From: Chara braunii
Taxonomy: Eukaryota > Streptophyta > Charophyceae > Charales > Characeae
NCBI GenBank assembly: GCA_003427395.1
Contig: BFEA01000150.1
Span: forward strand, 1,341,976 to 1,367,329
Direction: 5' to 3'
DNA: 25,354 nucleotides
Shown: positions 11,245 through 19,582 of the stretch, in pieces
How positions within the stretch are numbered: position 1 is the stretch's first letter
Layout of the letters: every line of letters starts with the position of its first letter
Notes under the pieces: model-generated
Databases searched by the model: none
What the model was told of the DNA's origin: nothing
The model's input: the letters and a program-made list of their open reading frames with translations, nothing else
Program-made: the position numbers and the translations under genes

Positions 11245-11436
11245 CCTTGGATTCACACGTGGTTAACCAGAGGTGTTATTTTCAACGAATTTTGCACCGA
11301 ATTGCACTTTCCTTTTTTGATGTTTGCATTATGGTCTCATATCGTTTGTTTTTAAAATTTTTGATGAAATTCGCACCGCAATTGCTAACGAAAACGACGA
11401 ATATTTGGGCCCCCGTTAACCGTCTCTCCTTGGATT
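11245..11436. mobile_element. 174-bp non-autonomous DNA element with 9-bp target duplication
   Basis: CCTTGGATT occurs at 11245-11253 and again at 11428-11436, flanking a 174-bp insert (11254-11427) absent from LINE copy 1. Removing the insert plus one duplication gives IPLDWVRILKK, collinear with IPISWTLILKK in copy 1. The insert ends contain GGTTAAC in inverted orientation (11261-11267 and 11415-11421) inside weak terminal inverted repeats. A 9-bp duplication is typical of Mutator-like elements; hAT (8 bp) is less likely. There is no coding capacity, so this would be a MITE-sized element. Confidence 0.8.
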
Positions 11437-11833
11437 GGGTCAGAATCCTTAAGAAACGGCCCTACCTGTCCCCAAATGATTGTGTCTCTATTGCGTTTCA
11501 CCCAGGGCTACTGTCTTCCCTCGAACAAAACGCACGTTCGTTAATTACGAATAGAACGCACCCCGCACGTGCGTTATGCTACGGATACAGGGTACCAACT
11601 TTCGAAAAATGGGGCCCCCAAAAAATTAGTACCCTGAATCCGTACTTATCCTTCAGGATTAGCATGGCCTCTGAGCAAGGATGACAGACATAAATCAAGA
11701 AATAGTCCACATGTAAAAAGAAAAAAGAAAATAAAAAAGAAAAAAGCACAACAGCCCGTCAAGAAACCAGGCGGGAGCAATAGGGAGGGAGTGAGCAAGC
11801 GGGAGCTAGCAGGCGGGAGCGATAGGGTGGTTT

Positions 11834-11834
<1 letters not shown>

Positions 11835-11885
<51 letters not shown>
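11835..11885. repeat. (GT)n microsatellite bordering an assembly gap
   Basis: An uninterrupted GT array running into the N gap, inside the CACTA-like element. Translated frames across it are artefacts. Confidence 0.98.
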
Positions 11886-11995
11886 NNNNNNNNNNNNNNN
11901 NNNNNNNNNNNNNNNNNNNNNNNNNNNNNNNNNNNNNNNNNNNNNNNNNNNNNNNNNNNNNNNNNNNNNNNNNNNNNNNNNNNNNNNNNNNNNNN
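11886..11995. other. Assembly gap (110 N)
   Basis: Unknown sequence between a GT array and a GA array. The gap size may be arbitrary. Confidence 0.99.

Positions 11996-12062
<67 letters not shown>
11996..12062. repeat. (GA)n microsatellite
   Basis: An AG/GA array emerging from the N gap and ending at GAAAGAGTCG. It lies inside the CACTA-like element. Confidence 0.98.
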
Positions 12063-12065
<3 letters not shown>

Positions 12066-12067
<2 letters not shown>

Positions 12068-12269
12068 TCGACACCCATATGTTCTATATTTGAATAGAAC
12101 ACCCGTCTGTTCGAATAGAACATATGTGTGCACTATTCAAATAGAATATACGTGCATACTATTTCAACGTGCGTACTATTTGGATTTCGGGGGCTGACTT
12201 TGAGAAATGGACTTTTCCAGGGAAAGTTGAATAGTACATACGTACGTTTTGTTCGGGGGAAGACTGTAG
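12066..12269. repeat. Subterminal repeat block of the CACTA-like element
   Basis: At least six variants of TTGAATAGAAC / GTACTATTC lie between 12087 and 12237 in both orientations, alternating with ACGTACGT-type palindromes; one further copy (ACGAATAGAACGCA) lies near the left end at about 11547. Clusters of short repeats next to the TIRs are typical of CACTA elements, where the transposase-associated protein binds. Confidence 0.65.
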
Positions 12270-13477
12270 TGGGGAACATGTTGGAAGTCTGTACTTCAGG
12301 TGATACACTGATGACGTTATTTGATGTGAGGGAGAATGAATTTCTCACACCAAGGTCTCAACAGCAGACAGGATGGTTTAAGAAAGATACTGTTTTCCGA
12401 ATCAGGATGCTTCTAATCAATGATAAATTGCTGGCCTATAAACCGGACACCCCCATATCTTATCTCCCCTTGATCCAATCTGCTGGTCCTGATCTTCATA
12501 CAAATCATCAGGACCAGCACATACTAGGACACTCCACACTCTATCGGTTAAATCCATCTATAGGATGCTTAGGCCAAAGGTGCATCTTAAGGATAGAGTT
12601 CATAATCGTTGGATGAGTCATTTAAGAGTAGGGAAAGAAGAACTACGTTCAGTTAAGTGGTTTCAGTTCACTAAAACAAGGCCTGCCAAAATCGCGTCTC
12701 TTCAATGGCAAATTACGCATCGCTGCCTACCCACTAATGACTGGCTTATTGAACTTTAGAACATATCTTTTTGCAATGTCTAGGATCGGTATGGCTATGG
12801 CGCTGGTGGGATAGGATTTGGAGTCACCTAGGAACATCCCTCCCTTGGCCAAGAAACTGGAAAACACTATTGCTTGAAACATGAAACCCGCCAGAAGTGG
12901 ATAACTTCACAATTAATTCATTTAAGATTGACAGGAGAGCGGTTATCTGGGCACTATGGGTTCGCAGGTGTACCTATGAGATGGAAGGTGTTCGGCTTGA
13001 TGACCCTGAATTTATTGATACCATCAAACAACAATTCCAGGTTGAAATCACAACTACTTCAATTTTTTTCCTTGGAAAAAGACATCAAACAACACATCAA
13101 AACTTTCAATCAAGACTGGCTTGGCGGGGAACAAGGAGGGAGAGTGGGACGGGTGGAATGGGAAAGAAGGCAGGAAAATACCTCCGGAAAAATATCATGG
13201 AATTACCGACTAACCTTTAATCATTGGAGTAATATTGATCCCAGCATTCCAACGAGTTCACCATCAAATTTCCCAGATCCCTTTTCCCCTTCAGGTCTGC
13301 CATTGGTTCCATGTTCATGGTATGCACTGGATGCTGTTTGAATTCCTGCTTCCTCTCTGATCATGACCTGTGTCAGCTCCCGGATATAGTAGGATGGAAG
13401 GTTAGAATATTGGCACAAGTTCCTTACCTACTAGGGAGTTTGAATTTCCATACTACAAAAGAATACAGTTCAGAAAG

Positions 13478-13771
13478 GAAGCCGGACCCGGATCCCAGCA
13501 GAGAAGAGGCTCTATGAGTTGGAAATGCTAAGTGCTAGGTGGTCAAGCACATCTGGCGCCCGTTCATGGTGAAGAGGCGCAGGAGCCAAATCCTCGTATC
13601 CTTTCCTATTCCCATATTCATATCTGATCAGAAGGGACGCTGGGCCCGGTTCCCAGCATGTGCTGCTCCTTGTCTTTTCAGTGATTATGATGTAAGGGAC
13701 ACTGGACCCGTTTTCCAGCAGGTGCAGCTCCCCACCAATGGAACGGAGCCATCTATCAAAAAAAAAAAAAA
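13478..13771 (+). mobile_element. Hairpin-repeat copy 3 with poly(A), directly after LINE copy 2
   Basis: The hairpin motif (CTGGrCCCGGTTyCCAG) occurs three times, at 13482-13497, 13633-13654 and 13698-13722, the last followed by CTCCCCACCAATGG and an A16 tail (13756-13771). Layout resembles copy 19583-20010, including a GGTGAAGAGG block at 13567. Because it follows the LINE 3' end with little spacing, it is either the LINE 3' UTR or an independent retroposon. Confidence 0.6.
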
Positions 13772-14306
13772 AAACATATAATGTCAAAAACAAAAACAAA
13801 AAAAAAACAAAAATTCAGGGAAATATGGCAGTTTCGGTGAAAAATTCTCCGAAAATGACACCACCCATTCACCACAAGTGGCAGGCATTACACCTGCCAG
13901 TCAAGACACTATTCACAGTCATGTCGGCCCGACAGCGACATCATCACCATACATAGCTACAAATCGGTGCATTGTTACATATCAAGCATACATACAATGT
14001 CATATATATGTGACCTAAAGAAAAATAACAAAATGCATGTAATTGAAATTGGTTACTATTCAAGTATGCCCATATTGTACGCAGTATGTACATTGTCAGT
14101 TTCGCCAACCAATTGTACCGAGTACGACCTACCATGCTGCATCAGTGCTCGTAACATGAAGAGACGGGCTTGAGGGTGTGGATGCCAAGCTCTCTTTTCC
14201 GTGTTCATTTTCACTGAGGGCATGCCGCTTTCCCAGCTGCACTTCGACCCGCGGGAATAAAAAATATAAAAACATAAAAAAATCAAAATAAAAAAGGGAG
14301 TGGGAT
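13772..14306. other. A-rich and unassigned spacer
   Basis: A-rich stretch to about 13812, then unrecognised sequence with a small hairpin TGGCAGG/CCTGCCA (13879-13899, 7-nt loop), and a second A-rich stretch (14258-14298) just before the third LINE fragment. No supported gene. Confidence 0.5.
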
Positions 14307-15170
14307 ATGGGGGGAGAAAGAAAACTCCACATTTGGCAGTACACGGTCAAAAATGGATACAGGCTGGCCAGAAAAAAGATACAGATCCTGCACCCGATCA
14401 AAGTCCGATGGGCCAGAGATTCACCCCTGAACACAGATGACCTCTCCAAACTAAACTGGAATACATATTCGCGTATACGACCGACCAACCTCAGAGTCCT
14501 CCAATGGCAAATCGTCCACCGATGCCTGCCAACTCCAGTATGGATAACTTCAAGGTCAAACCTGGAAGAGCGAGGGGTGCTCTCTCCACTGTGCTCCTGC
14601 AGCGGAAAAAGCTCCCCTAAACATCAGGCCACACTGGAACACTACCTTTTGGACTGTCCCATGGTAGCCCAGCTATGGGGATGGTGGGATGCTGCGTGGC
14701 ACTACTTGACAGACGCCCACCTGCCATGGGATCTCAAGACCATCCTCCTGGGGGAGACACCGCCACAAGCTGCCACGTGGTCACTCTTCATGACTAATCT
14801 GTTCAAAATAACTCGCTTGCCAATACTCATGGCGACATGGAGGCTGAGATGCTCTCATGAATACAAACAGCATACATTTGGATATATGGAGGCGAGGACA
14901 GCGGTAGTAGAGGGGATCTCCATAAACACACACGTGGCATGGAAGGAACTCAAACAAATGCTGGCAAAAGAACCAGAAGAGATCAAACGTAATGATCTAA
15001 CAGCAAACTTCCACACAGTATGGGTGGATAACACAGAGAGGCTCTGCGAATTGAACCAACATAACCAGCTAAGATGGAAACCCTGGCTAAAAACAGAGAA
15101 CCAATGGCAACGTTTACCACATCACCACTTTGTCTTCCCCTTTCAACCAACCAATTTTATCCTGATCTAG
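14307..15170 (+). CDS. Third LINE: 3' fragment of ORF2 with intact RVT zinc-binding domain
   Basis: An uninterrupted 287-codon frame matches the C-terminal end of plant L1 ORF2. It opens at ERKLHIWQYTVKNGYRLARKK, the start of the RVT-type zinc-binding region, continues with LQWQIVHRCLPT, and carries the cysteine/histidine set CSC...EHYLLDC (C-x-C, H-x4-C), then WGWWDAAWHYL. The tail is basic and Trp-rich and ends NFILI*. The equivalent region of LINE copy 2 (12640-13220) is about as divergent as a different family would be, so this is a separate, 5'-truncated element in the same orientation. The ATG at 14307 is fortuitous; no endonuclease or RT is present, so it cannot act alone. The open frame suggests it is younger than copy 2. 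Confidence 0.85.
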   Translation: MGGERKLHIWQYTVKNGYRLARKKIQILHPIKVRWARDSPLNTDDLSKLNWNTYSRIRPTNLRVLQWQIVHRCLPTPVWITSRSNLEERGVLSPLCSCSGKSSPKHQATLEHYLLDCPMVAQLWGWWDAAWHYLTDAHLPWDLKTILLGETPPQAATWSLFMTNLFKITRLPILMATWRLRCSHEYKQHTFGYMEARTAVVEGISINTHVAWKELKQMLAKEPEEIKRNDLTANFHTVWVDNTERLCELNQHNQLRWKPWLKTENQWQRLPHHHFVFPFQPTNFILI

Positions 15171-15600
15171 GACCCCACCACCCTCATCTCAACATTGCAT
15201 GCGCCCCTCTTCCCCACCCCATCTCGATCTCCCCCTCCTGCGCCTCCCCTCCCCCCACCCACACTCTACCTCCTACCCTGTCCTTCCTTCCTCCCGCTGC
15301 ATTCTACCTCCTCTCCTGTCCTCCTTCACCTGCAACTGTATGCCAGCCAAGCATGGATTCCCGACTATGACCCGAAGAAGAAGGTTCACCAGGAATCAAG
15401 ACATCGGGAATCAAGAGGGACAGAAGCAGGATCCGGTCAGGAGGCGCCAACAACTCGCACCAAGGACACCAAGGGTGAAAGTCGGCTCGTGACGACATGA
15501 TATATAGACAGTACACAGTCAATCTGTACATAATGTGGTTAGGTGAAATAAAGTGCCATAAAAGAGGCCAGGAAAGGTCAAAATTACTAGGACGGTGTGA
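15171..15600 (+). other. Probable 3' UTR of the third LINE fragment
   Basis: A pyrimidine-rich C/T stretch (15175-15330) is followed by a purine-rich stretch and an AATAAA near 15547. No poly(A) tail follows directly, so the true end is unclear. Several overlapping open frames here are composition artefacts. Confidence 0.4.
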
Positions 15601-15604
15601 CCTT

Positions 15605-15645
15605 AGGTTTTAGGGTTTAAGGGTTAAAGGGTTTAAGGGTTTTAA
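15605..15645. repeat. Degenerate telomere-like tract (TTTAGGG/TTTAAGGG)
   Basis: Five successive units of TTTAGGG, TTTAAGGG or TTAAAGGG type. The plant telomere repeat is TTTAGGG; this is a short, diverged interstitial tract, not a chromosome end. Confidence 0.6.
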
Positions 15646-16316
15646 TAGTTTGACACAAAAGGACTCAAAAGGACACAGAATGGCATGGACACTGCCTATC
15701 ACCGACAAACAATGCTGCGAAGACACAGTTGGGATAGATGTGACATGGGGGGTCGAATGGTGAGACTGTGAAGGCTCAATCAAACGACCAAAGAGCAAGG
15801 CAGGCCGCAGCCACATCGGGATGGAGGGAGGGAATAAGGGGGGCAGAAGCTACCCCACCCAGATCACACTCGATCACACCAGCGAGCTTCAGATGGTAAT
15901 AAACACCACGGGTATTCGGGAGGGGGGGAACAAGGGGTGGCGGTAGCCACCCCACATCTGCTTTACACTGACACAATACACCGCCACCCCACATCTGCTT
16001 TACACTGACACAATACACCTCGCACCAATACAACAATGCACAAGATTACAGATTACAGCCCAGGCAAAATGAGGAAGGATGGGCACTAGCCCTTAAGGGC
16101 TTATCACAACAGATCACAAGTGATCACAAAGATCACAACAGACACAACAGCATAGCGCAATTAACAGATAGATAGTTATCGACAGTCAAGGCTACAACAA
16201 CAGTATTAGTATAATTGATAACTCGTAGGAACACTAGGCTGGGCTGCTTACCACCTGGTCCTTGAATGGGTACTGACATACCATGCTCACACTTATTGTT
16301 TACATTGTATTCCACC
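15646..16316. other. Unassigned spacer
   Basis: No gene recognised. It contains a perfect 37-bp tandem duplication (15946-16019) and several GATCACAA/GATCACAC words near 15870-15880 and 16105-16140. Confidence 0.5.
15946..16019. repeat. Perfect 37-bp tandem duplication
   Basis: 15946-15982 and 15983-16019 are identical, beginning GCCACCCCACATCTGC. Identity implies a recent slip or an assembly duplication. Confidence 0.95.
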
Positions 16317-16462
16317 GGGACGCTGGACCCGATTTCCAGCAGGTGTCGCTCCCCAGCAATAGATGGAGCCCCCCAACAGTGATAGTGGTGCCTGCTCTTA
16401 TCAGCACCCCTATCACCCACTCGGGAAGTTTTCTTTATATATATTAAAAAAAAAAAAAAAAA
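16317..16462 (+). mobile_element. Hairpin-repeat copy 4 with poly(A)
   Basis: Core layout is complete: GGGACGCTGGACCCGATTTCC, CAGCAGGTG, CTCCCCAGCAATAGATGGAGC, GCCTGCTCTTATCAGCACC, then TATATATATT and A17 (16446-16462). Best full-length core besides 19861-20010. Confidence 0.75.
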
Positions 16463-16612
16463 GTGTGCTCCATGTTTCTACCTTGTACAAAGCGGGCTCA
16501 ATATTTCTACTCCTCCCCCTCGGGTCAAGCCCATGAGGTTGTATCAGGCCACTCCTTTTAACGCATTGTCAGTACACATGGGCCTTTCTTTTTCGAAAAG
16601 ATTGGTCTAGTT
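16463..16612. other. Unassigned spacer
   Basis: No coding frame or known repeat seen. Confidence 0.4.
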
Positions 16613-16907
16613 GCACTACTTGCCATCTGCCAAGTTTGGCAAGTAGAAGTGTGATAACGCTTTTTCTCCAAACTTCGCGGTGGGGAGTGGTGTCATAAGT
16701 TTTGCCATCCATCTGCCACGGATTGTGGCCGCCGTTGTGTTTGTCCCCGCATGTCACAGCGGGGTTGTGGAGGGACGTCCTTTGGAGAAAAGGCTGGGAC
16801 ACCACGTGGCACACAGAAATCCACTGCGTGGCTCCACTTAGCCACAGGTCTCTCTTTTTTGGCTCTTCGCCCATCCCCCACGAACTGTGGCCGGTGGTGA
16901 GTAGTGT
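16613..16907. mobile_element. TIR element (MITE-like), ends CACTACT...AGTAGTG
   Basis: CACTACTTGCCATCTGCCA at 16613 is matched in inverse at the other side, where the complement of the end at 16907 reads CACTACTCACCACCGGCCA; about 15 of the first 19 bases agree. The first seven bases are identical to the ends of the small element in the palindrome at 23144-23619. An internal direct repeat around TGTGGCCG (16724 and 16886) is present. Flanking bases (TTG / TAA) do not form a target duplication. No protein is encoded. Confidence 0.5.
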
Positions 16908-17258
16908 AACCCGGCCCTATGTTAGAAAGGGTTGCTTGATGTTGCATATGGAGGTTTGTCAGGGACCTTGGTTGCAGCTGTGTACCGAATCAGCACATAG
17001 CCAAAATATTGATTCTGAGGAACTGACAAATGATTGATGATTGATGATTGATGAATGCATGCACTGCTGAGGGATCAACCTGCTGTACAACATGTTGAGG
17101 ATCATGTTGAGGATCTGGTGACATGTTTTCACGAACCTCACCATAAATCAGGCCAAGTTCATGATAACATGGCAGGAAAGTCTTACCAGTGGCAATTTAC
17201 CCTTTGGAGTGGGCCCAGCTGGATGTCTATGCCTACGGATTGATATCCCCTGGCTTTC
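16908..17258. other. Spacer with short tandem words
   Basis: Contains (TGATTGA)n at 17029-17055 and a doubled CATGTTGAGGAT at 17090-17115. No gene is recognised. Confidence 0.5.
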
Positions 17259-17322
17259 TTGTTCACTTACAATTTTTTTTTATTTTTTTTTTATTTTTTT
17301 TAAACATTGTTCACTTACAATT
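17259..17322 (-). mobile_element. Poly(T) tract between 16-bp direct repeats: tail-only retroposition
   Basis: TTGTTCACTTACAATT is perfectly repeated at 17259-17274 and 17307-17322, enclosing 32 bp of T with sparse A. A perfect 16-bp duplication around a bare tail is what target-primed reverse transcription leaves when only the poly(A) tail is copied (minus orientation). Confidence 0.75.
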
Positions 17323-17339
17323 GTTCCCAGAGTTCTCAG

Positions 17340-17525
17340 AAAGTACCCTGATCGAATCCCCTGGCATCCAGGGTAATCAATGCTGGCAGGGGAAGGTCTT
17401 CCTAATTGTTCCAATTGTTCCAAATGTTCCAAATGTTCCAAATGTTCCAGAATGATGTATTTTTCATAAGAGACGCTGGGCCTGGTTCCCAGTATGTGAT
17501 GCTCCCCACGAATAATGGGAGAGGG
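17340..17525 (+). mobile_element. Hairpin-repeat copy 5 (partial)
   Basis: 5' block CCCTGGCATCCAGGGTAATC AATGCTGGCAGG, a (CAAATGTTC)n stretch at 17410-17448, then AGAGACGCTGGGCCTGGTTC and GATGCTCCCCACGAATAATG. It is truncated before the GTGCTAGC block and has no poly(A). Confidence 0.6.
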
Positions 17526-18247
17526 GTGAAGGAAAAACTTACATCCCTAAGCAGAAATCAAGAAATACATCCAACAATACAGCAATGACTGGCCGAGGGG
17601 GACCCTGGGGAATCCTATTGCAAAAGTTTTATGGGAGGGATGGGAGAAAGGGAGGGAGAAGGGGAATTTGTGGGACATGTGGCTCAATTTTTGTTCTCAG
17701 CAGGATCCTTCTGGTTACCTCCGGGTAGACTGTGAGGACCCCGGCCTCAATCATCATATTCATAATATCAGCCTTGGGCACTGGGCCCTCTTATTTATTA
17801 AAAAAAAAAAAAAAAAAAAAAATCCNTTAAAAAAAAAAAAAAAAAAAAAATCCATCTTTTTTTTCTTTTCTTTTCTTTTTTTCTTTTTTTCTTTTTTTCC
17901 TTTTGCTTTTTTAAAAGTCCAGGTTGTTGTAGAGGTGGGATACTAGACAGATGGCAGTGACTCACAGTACTCGGCCACTCGGTTGTCCAGAGGAACCCCT
18001 CTGAAGACCCCACCCACCCTTCCTCTCATCTTTTTGCCCTGGCGCACCCCCACCCCCCCTGTCCTACCCTAGTGTTAACCACCCAGGACCATCACCCATC
18101 ACCATCTTGGCGGGGTGACCTGACCAGACAGCGGTTGCAGGCACCAGAGACCCCTACCCCCTGCTGAACCCCAGTTGAAGCAGACGCCGTGCAAGCCCAA
18201 ATGGACGGCGACTACGGGAGCTAGGTATGAATTTGCTACTACAGGCC
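17526..18247. other. Unassigned spacer with A22/N/A22/T-rich tracts
   Basis: Two A22 tracts (about 17801-17822 and 17829-17850) separated by TCCNTT are followed by a T-rich tract (17857-17912), leaving a possible assembly artefact. The remainder is C-rich and unrecognised. Confidence 0.4.
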
Positions 18248-18352
18248 TTTTTTTTTTCTTTTTTTTTTTTTTCTTTTTTTTAACAACCCGAACTAATGCT
18301 TGGGGTGCTGATTAAAGCAGACACCTCTAGCACTGTCGGCGAGGGTGCAGAG
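18248..18352 (-). mobile_element. Hairpin-repeat copy 6 (3' half), poly(T) on the left
   Basis: T-rich tract 18248-18281, then GGTGCTGATTAAAGCAGACACC and CTCTAGCACTG, the reverse complement of the family's 3' half. The hairpin motif itself is missing. Confidence 0.55.
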
Positions 18353-18378
18353 TGACTCCTATCTAGCACAGTTGTATC

Positions 18379-19020
18379 GTGATGATAGAAAGCTGGGAAT
18401 CCTCCGTTTTCTCGTGTGTCCCTGGAGCCCGTTCAGGCCCCCCGGTTAAGGTGCAGTATCTCCTGACACCGCCGACATCCCGTACTAAGGAACTGCTATG
18501 CCAGCCTCAACCCTATGCTACATACTAGGAGGATAGCCAACCCTGAGTCGTGACTTAGGGACCGAATCTCTTATCCTTATGTTGTATTACTAGAGTGTTC
18601 TATTGTGTTGATGGTAGAGGGAGCTGGGGATCCTCCGTTCCCTCGTATATCCCTGGAGCCCGTTCCGGCCCCACGGTAAGGTGCAGTATCTCCTGACACC
18701 CCCGACATTCCGTACTAAGGAACAGCTATGCCAGCCTCAACCCTAAGCTACATACTAGGAGGATAGCCAACACTAAGTCGTGAATCATGGACTGTATCTA
18801 TTGGCACTGGAGAATCTATTTACTGTGTTGTATTGTAATCTGTGAGAGCTGATAATCCTCCGTTCCCTTGTATGTCCCTGGAGCCCGTTCCGGCCCCGCG
18901 GGAAACTGCAGTATCTCCTGACAACCCAACATCCCTTACTCAGGAACTGCTATGCCATCCTCAACCCTTGACTACGTACTAGGAGGATGACCAGCCCTAA
19001 GTCATGATCTGGTATCGAAC
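18379..19020. repeat. Three tandem copies of a ~228-bp unit
   Basis: Units are anchored by CCTCCGTT at 18401, 18632 and 18857 (spacing 231 and 225). Each contains CCCTGGAGCCCGTTC, TGCAGTATCTCCTGACA, GCTATGCCA.CCTCAACCCT and ACTAGGAGGAT, ending near AGTCGTGA. No open frame is conserved, so it behaves as a short satellite-like array. Confidence 0.9.
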
Positions 19021-19400
19021 ACAGGACCTCGTGTGAATCGTGTGAATGACCTAAACTATTGACCTATACAATGAAATAGTCTGTAGCTGTGCTCTGCTGG
19101 GCTCGAGTAAACCAGACTGTACAAACCACCCAGCAGTCCTGTGACCAACCCATAGACCAAGAACATCAGGATACCCTATATCACCCAGTCCGAACATACA
19201 ACAACCATGGGCTACCCCTTGGGTGGTGCGCAGGCAGTGTCTGTAATAGCTTACCTGCGTCATCCCAAGGGGGTGTGTGTCCAGCCATGCGTCACTCTAA
19301 TGCCTTGCCGGTGTCCATGCGTAAGTTTTGAATCCGCAACCTTATTCCACAATGCGCATTTCGAACCGGTGCTCCAACCACTGAGATACATCAACTGGAC
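19000..19400 (-). other. tRNA-derived-looking sequence, two Pol III box pairs
   Basis: On the minus strand, 19378-19388 reads TATCTCAGTGG followed by TTGGAGCACC, close to a tRNA A box and D arm, and 19325-19334 reads GATTCAAAAC, close to a B box, 54 nt away. A second, weaker pair is TAGGTCAATAG (19056-19066) and TGTTCGATACC (19011-19021), 45 nt apart. Anticodon and acceptor stems do not pair, so these are not functional tRNAs but could be heads of SINEs. Confidence 0.4.
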
Positions 19401-19582
19401 AGCAGAAACTTCCATCTTAGTTTTCAGGATTGGATCAAAGTGGACCCGGGCGTGCTGTTGCTCCCTGCCTCAGACTTTCCAAACCCCTTCCCACCGCAGG
19501 CTCTAGCCATGATGGACGAGCAATGGTACCGGGGAGGGAGCCCCTAGGAAGGATCAAATAGTTGTTTGGAAATCATTCAGGA

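Larger units (their letters stand above)
11508..12271. mobile_element. CACTA-like non-autonomous element with 30-bp TIRs
   Basis: The left end (11508-11537) and right end (12240-12269) are inverted repeats matching at 27 of 30 positions, sharing GTCTTCCC and CGAACAAAACG blocks. The right terminus reads GTAGTG outward, i.e. CACTAC, as in CACTA/EnSpm elements; the left terminus starts CTAC and lacks the CA. A GGG triplet flanks both sides (11505-11507 and 12272-12274), fitting the 3-bp target duplication of CACTA elements. Deleting the element plus one GGG restores ORF2 homology in frame (HPG joined to NMLEV). Subterminal sequence has many variants of GAATAG(A/T)AC in both orientations, as expected of transposase-binding repeats. 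The middle is microsatellite and a 110-N gap of unknown true length, so no transposase is visible. Confidence 0.85.
7330..13220 (+). mobile_element. L1-clade LINE, copy 2, 5'-truncated and carrying two nested insertions
   Basis: This is a second LINE related to copy 1 but clearly diverged at protein level. Homology begins within the C-terminal part of ORF1 near 7330; the basic and Ser/Gln-rich part of ORF1 is missing, so the copy is 5'-truncated. ORF2 follows from 7802 and its homology ends near 13220. It lies head to head with copy 1. Two DNA transposons (11254-11427 and 11508-12271) interrupt ORF2, and deleting both on paper joins the flanking homology in frame. Numerous stops, frameshifts and a deletion in the zinc-binding region show it is long dead. 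A poly(A)-tailed hairpin repeat lies just downstream (13478-13771) and may be its 3' end or an independent insertion. Confidence 0.9.
7802..13220 (+). pseudogene. LINE copy 2 ORF2: endonuclease-reverse transcriptase (degenerate)
   Basis: The start is inferred from the ATG at 7802 overlapping the ORF1 stop. Endonuclease motifs are SLNVNGLAS, QETHL, AGVAIWIP, GDFNAAPDR, RIDLILLS and GLDH. From 8248 to 9822 a single frame runs with stops at 8455, 8830, 9043, 9508 and 9820. A one-base loss near 9858 splits motif A (IDFEK/YDHVDW). Motif B reads RQ*DL (stop 10029) instead of RQGDP, while FADD survives at 10161-10172. Further stops occur at 10722 and 11139. The frame shifts near 12520. The zinc-binding region keeps LQWQITHRCLPT and LEHIFLQC, but about 26 codons with the first Cys pair are deleted at 12751-12758. 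The reading ends at 13220. Six stops replace Trp codons of copy 1. Confidence 0.9.

Noticed and set aside
11646-12197. Open frames reading polySer-Leu, Cys-Val, Arg-Glu or Thr-His repeats across the N gap
   Set aside because: They are translations of GT and GA microsatellites and of Ns inside a transposon.
19010-19030. TGGTATCGAAC as an LTR-retrotransposon primer-binding site
   Set aside because: It diverges from the initiator-Met site after TGGTATC, no LTR or gag-pol is visible nearby, and it fits the repeated unit and a B box better.
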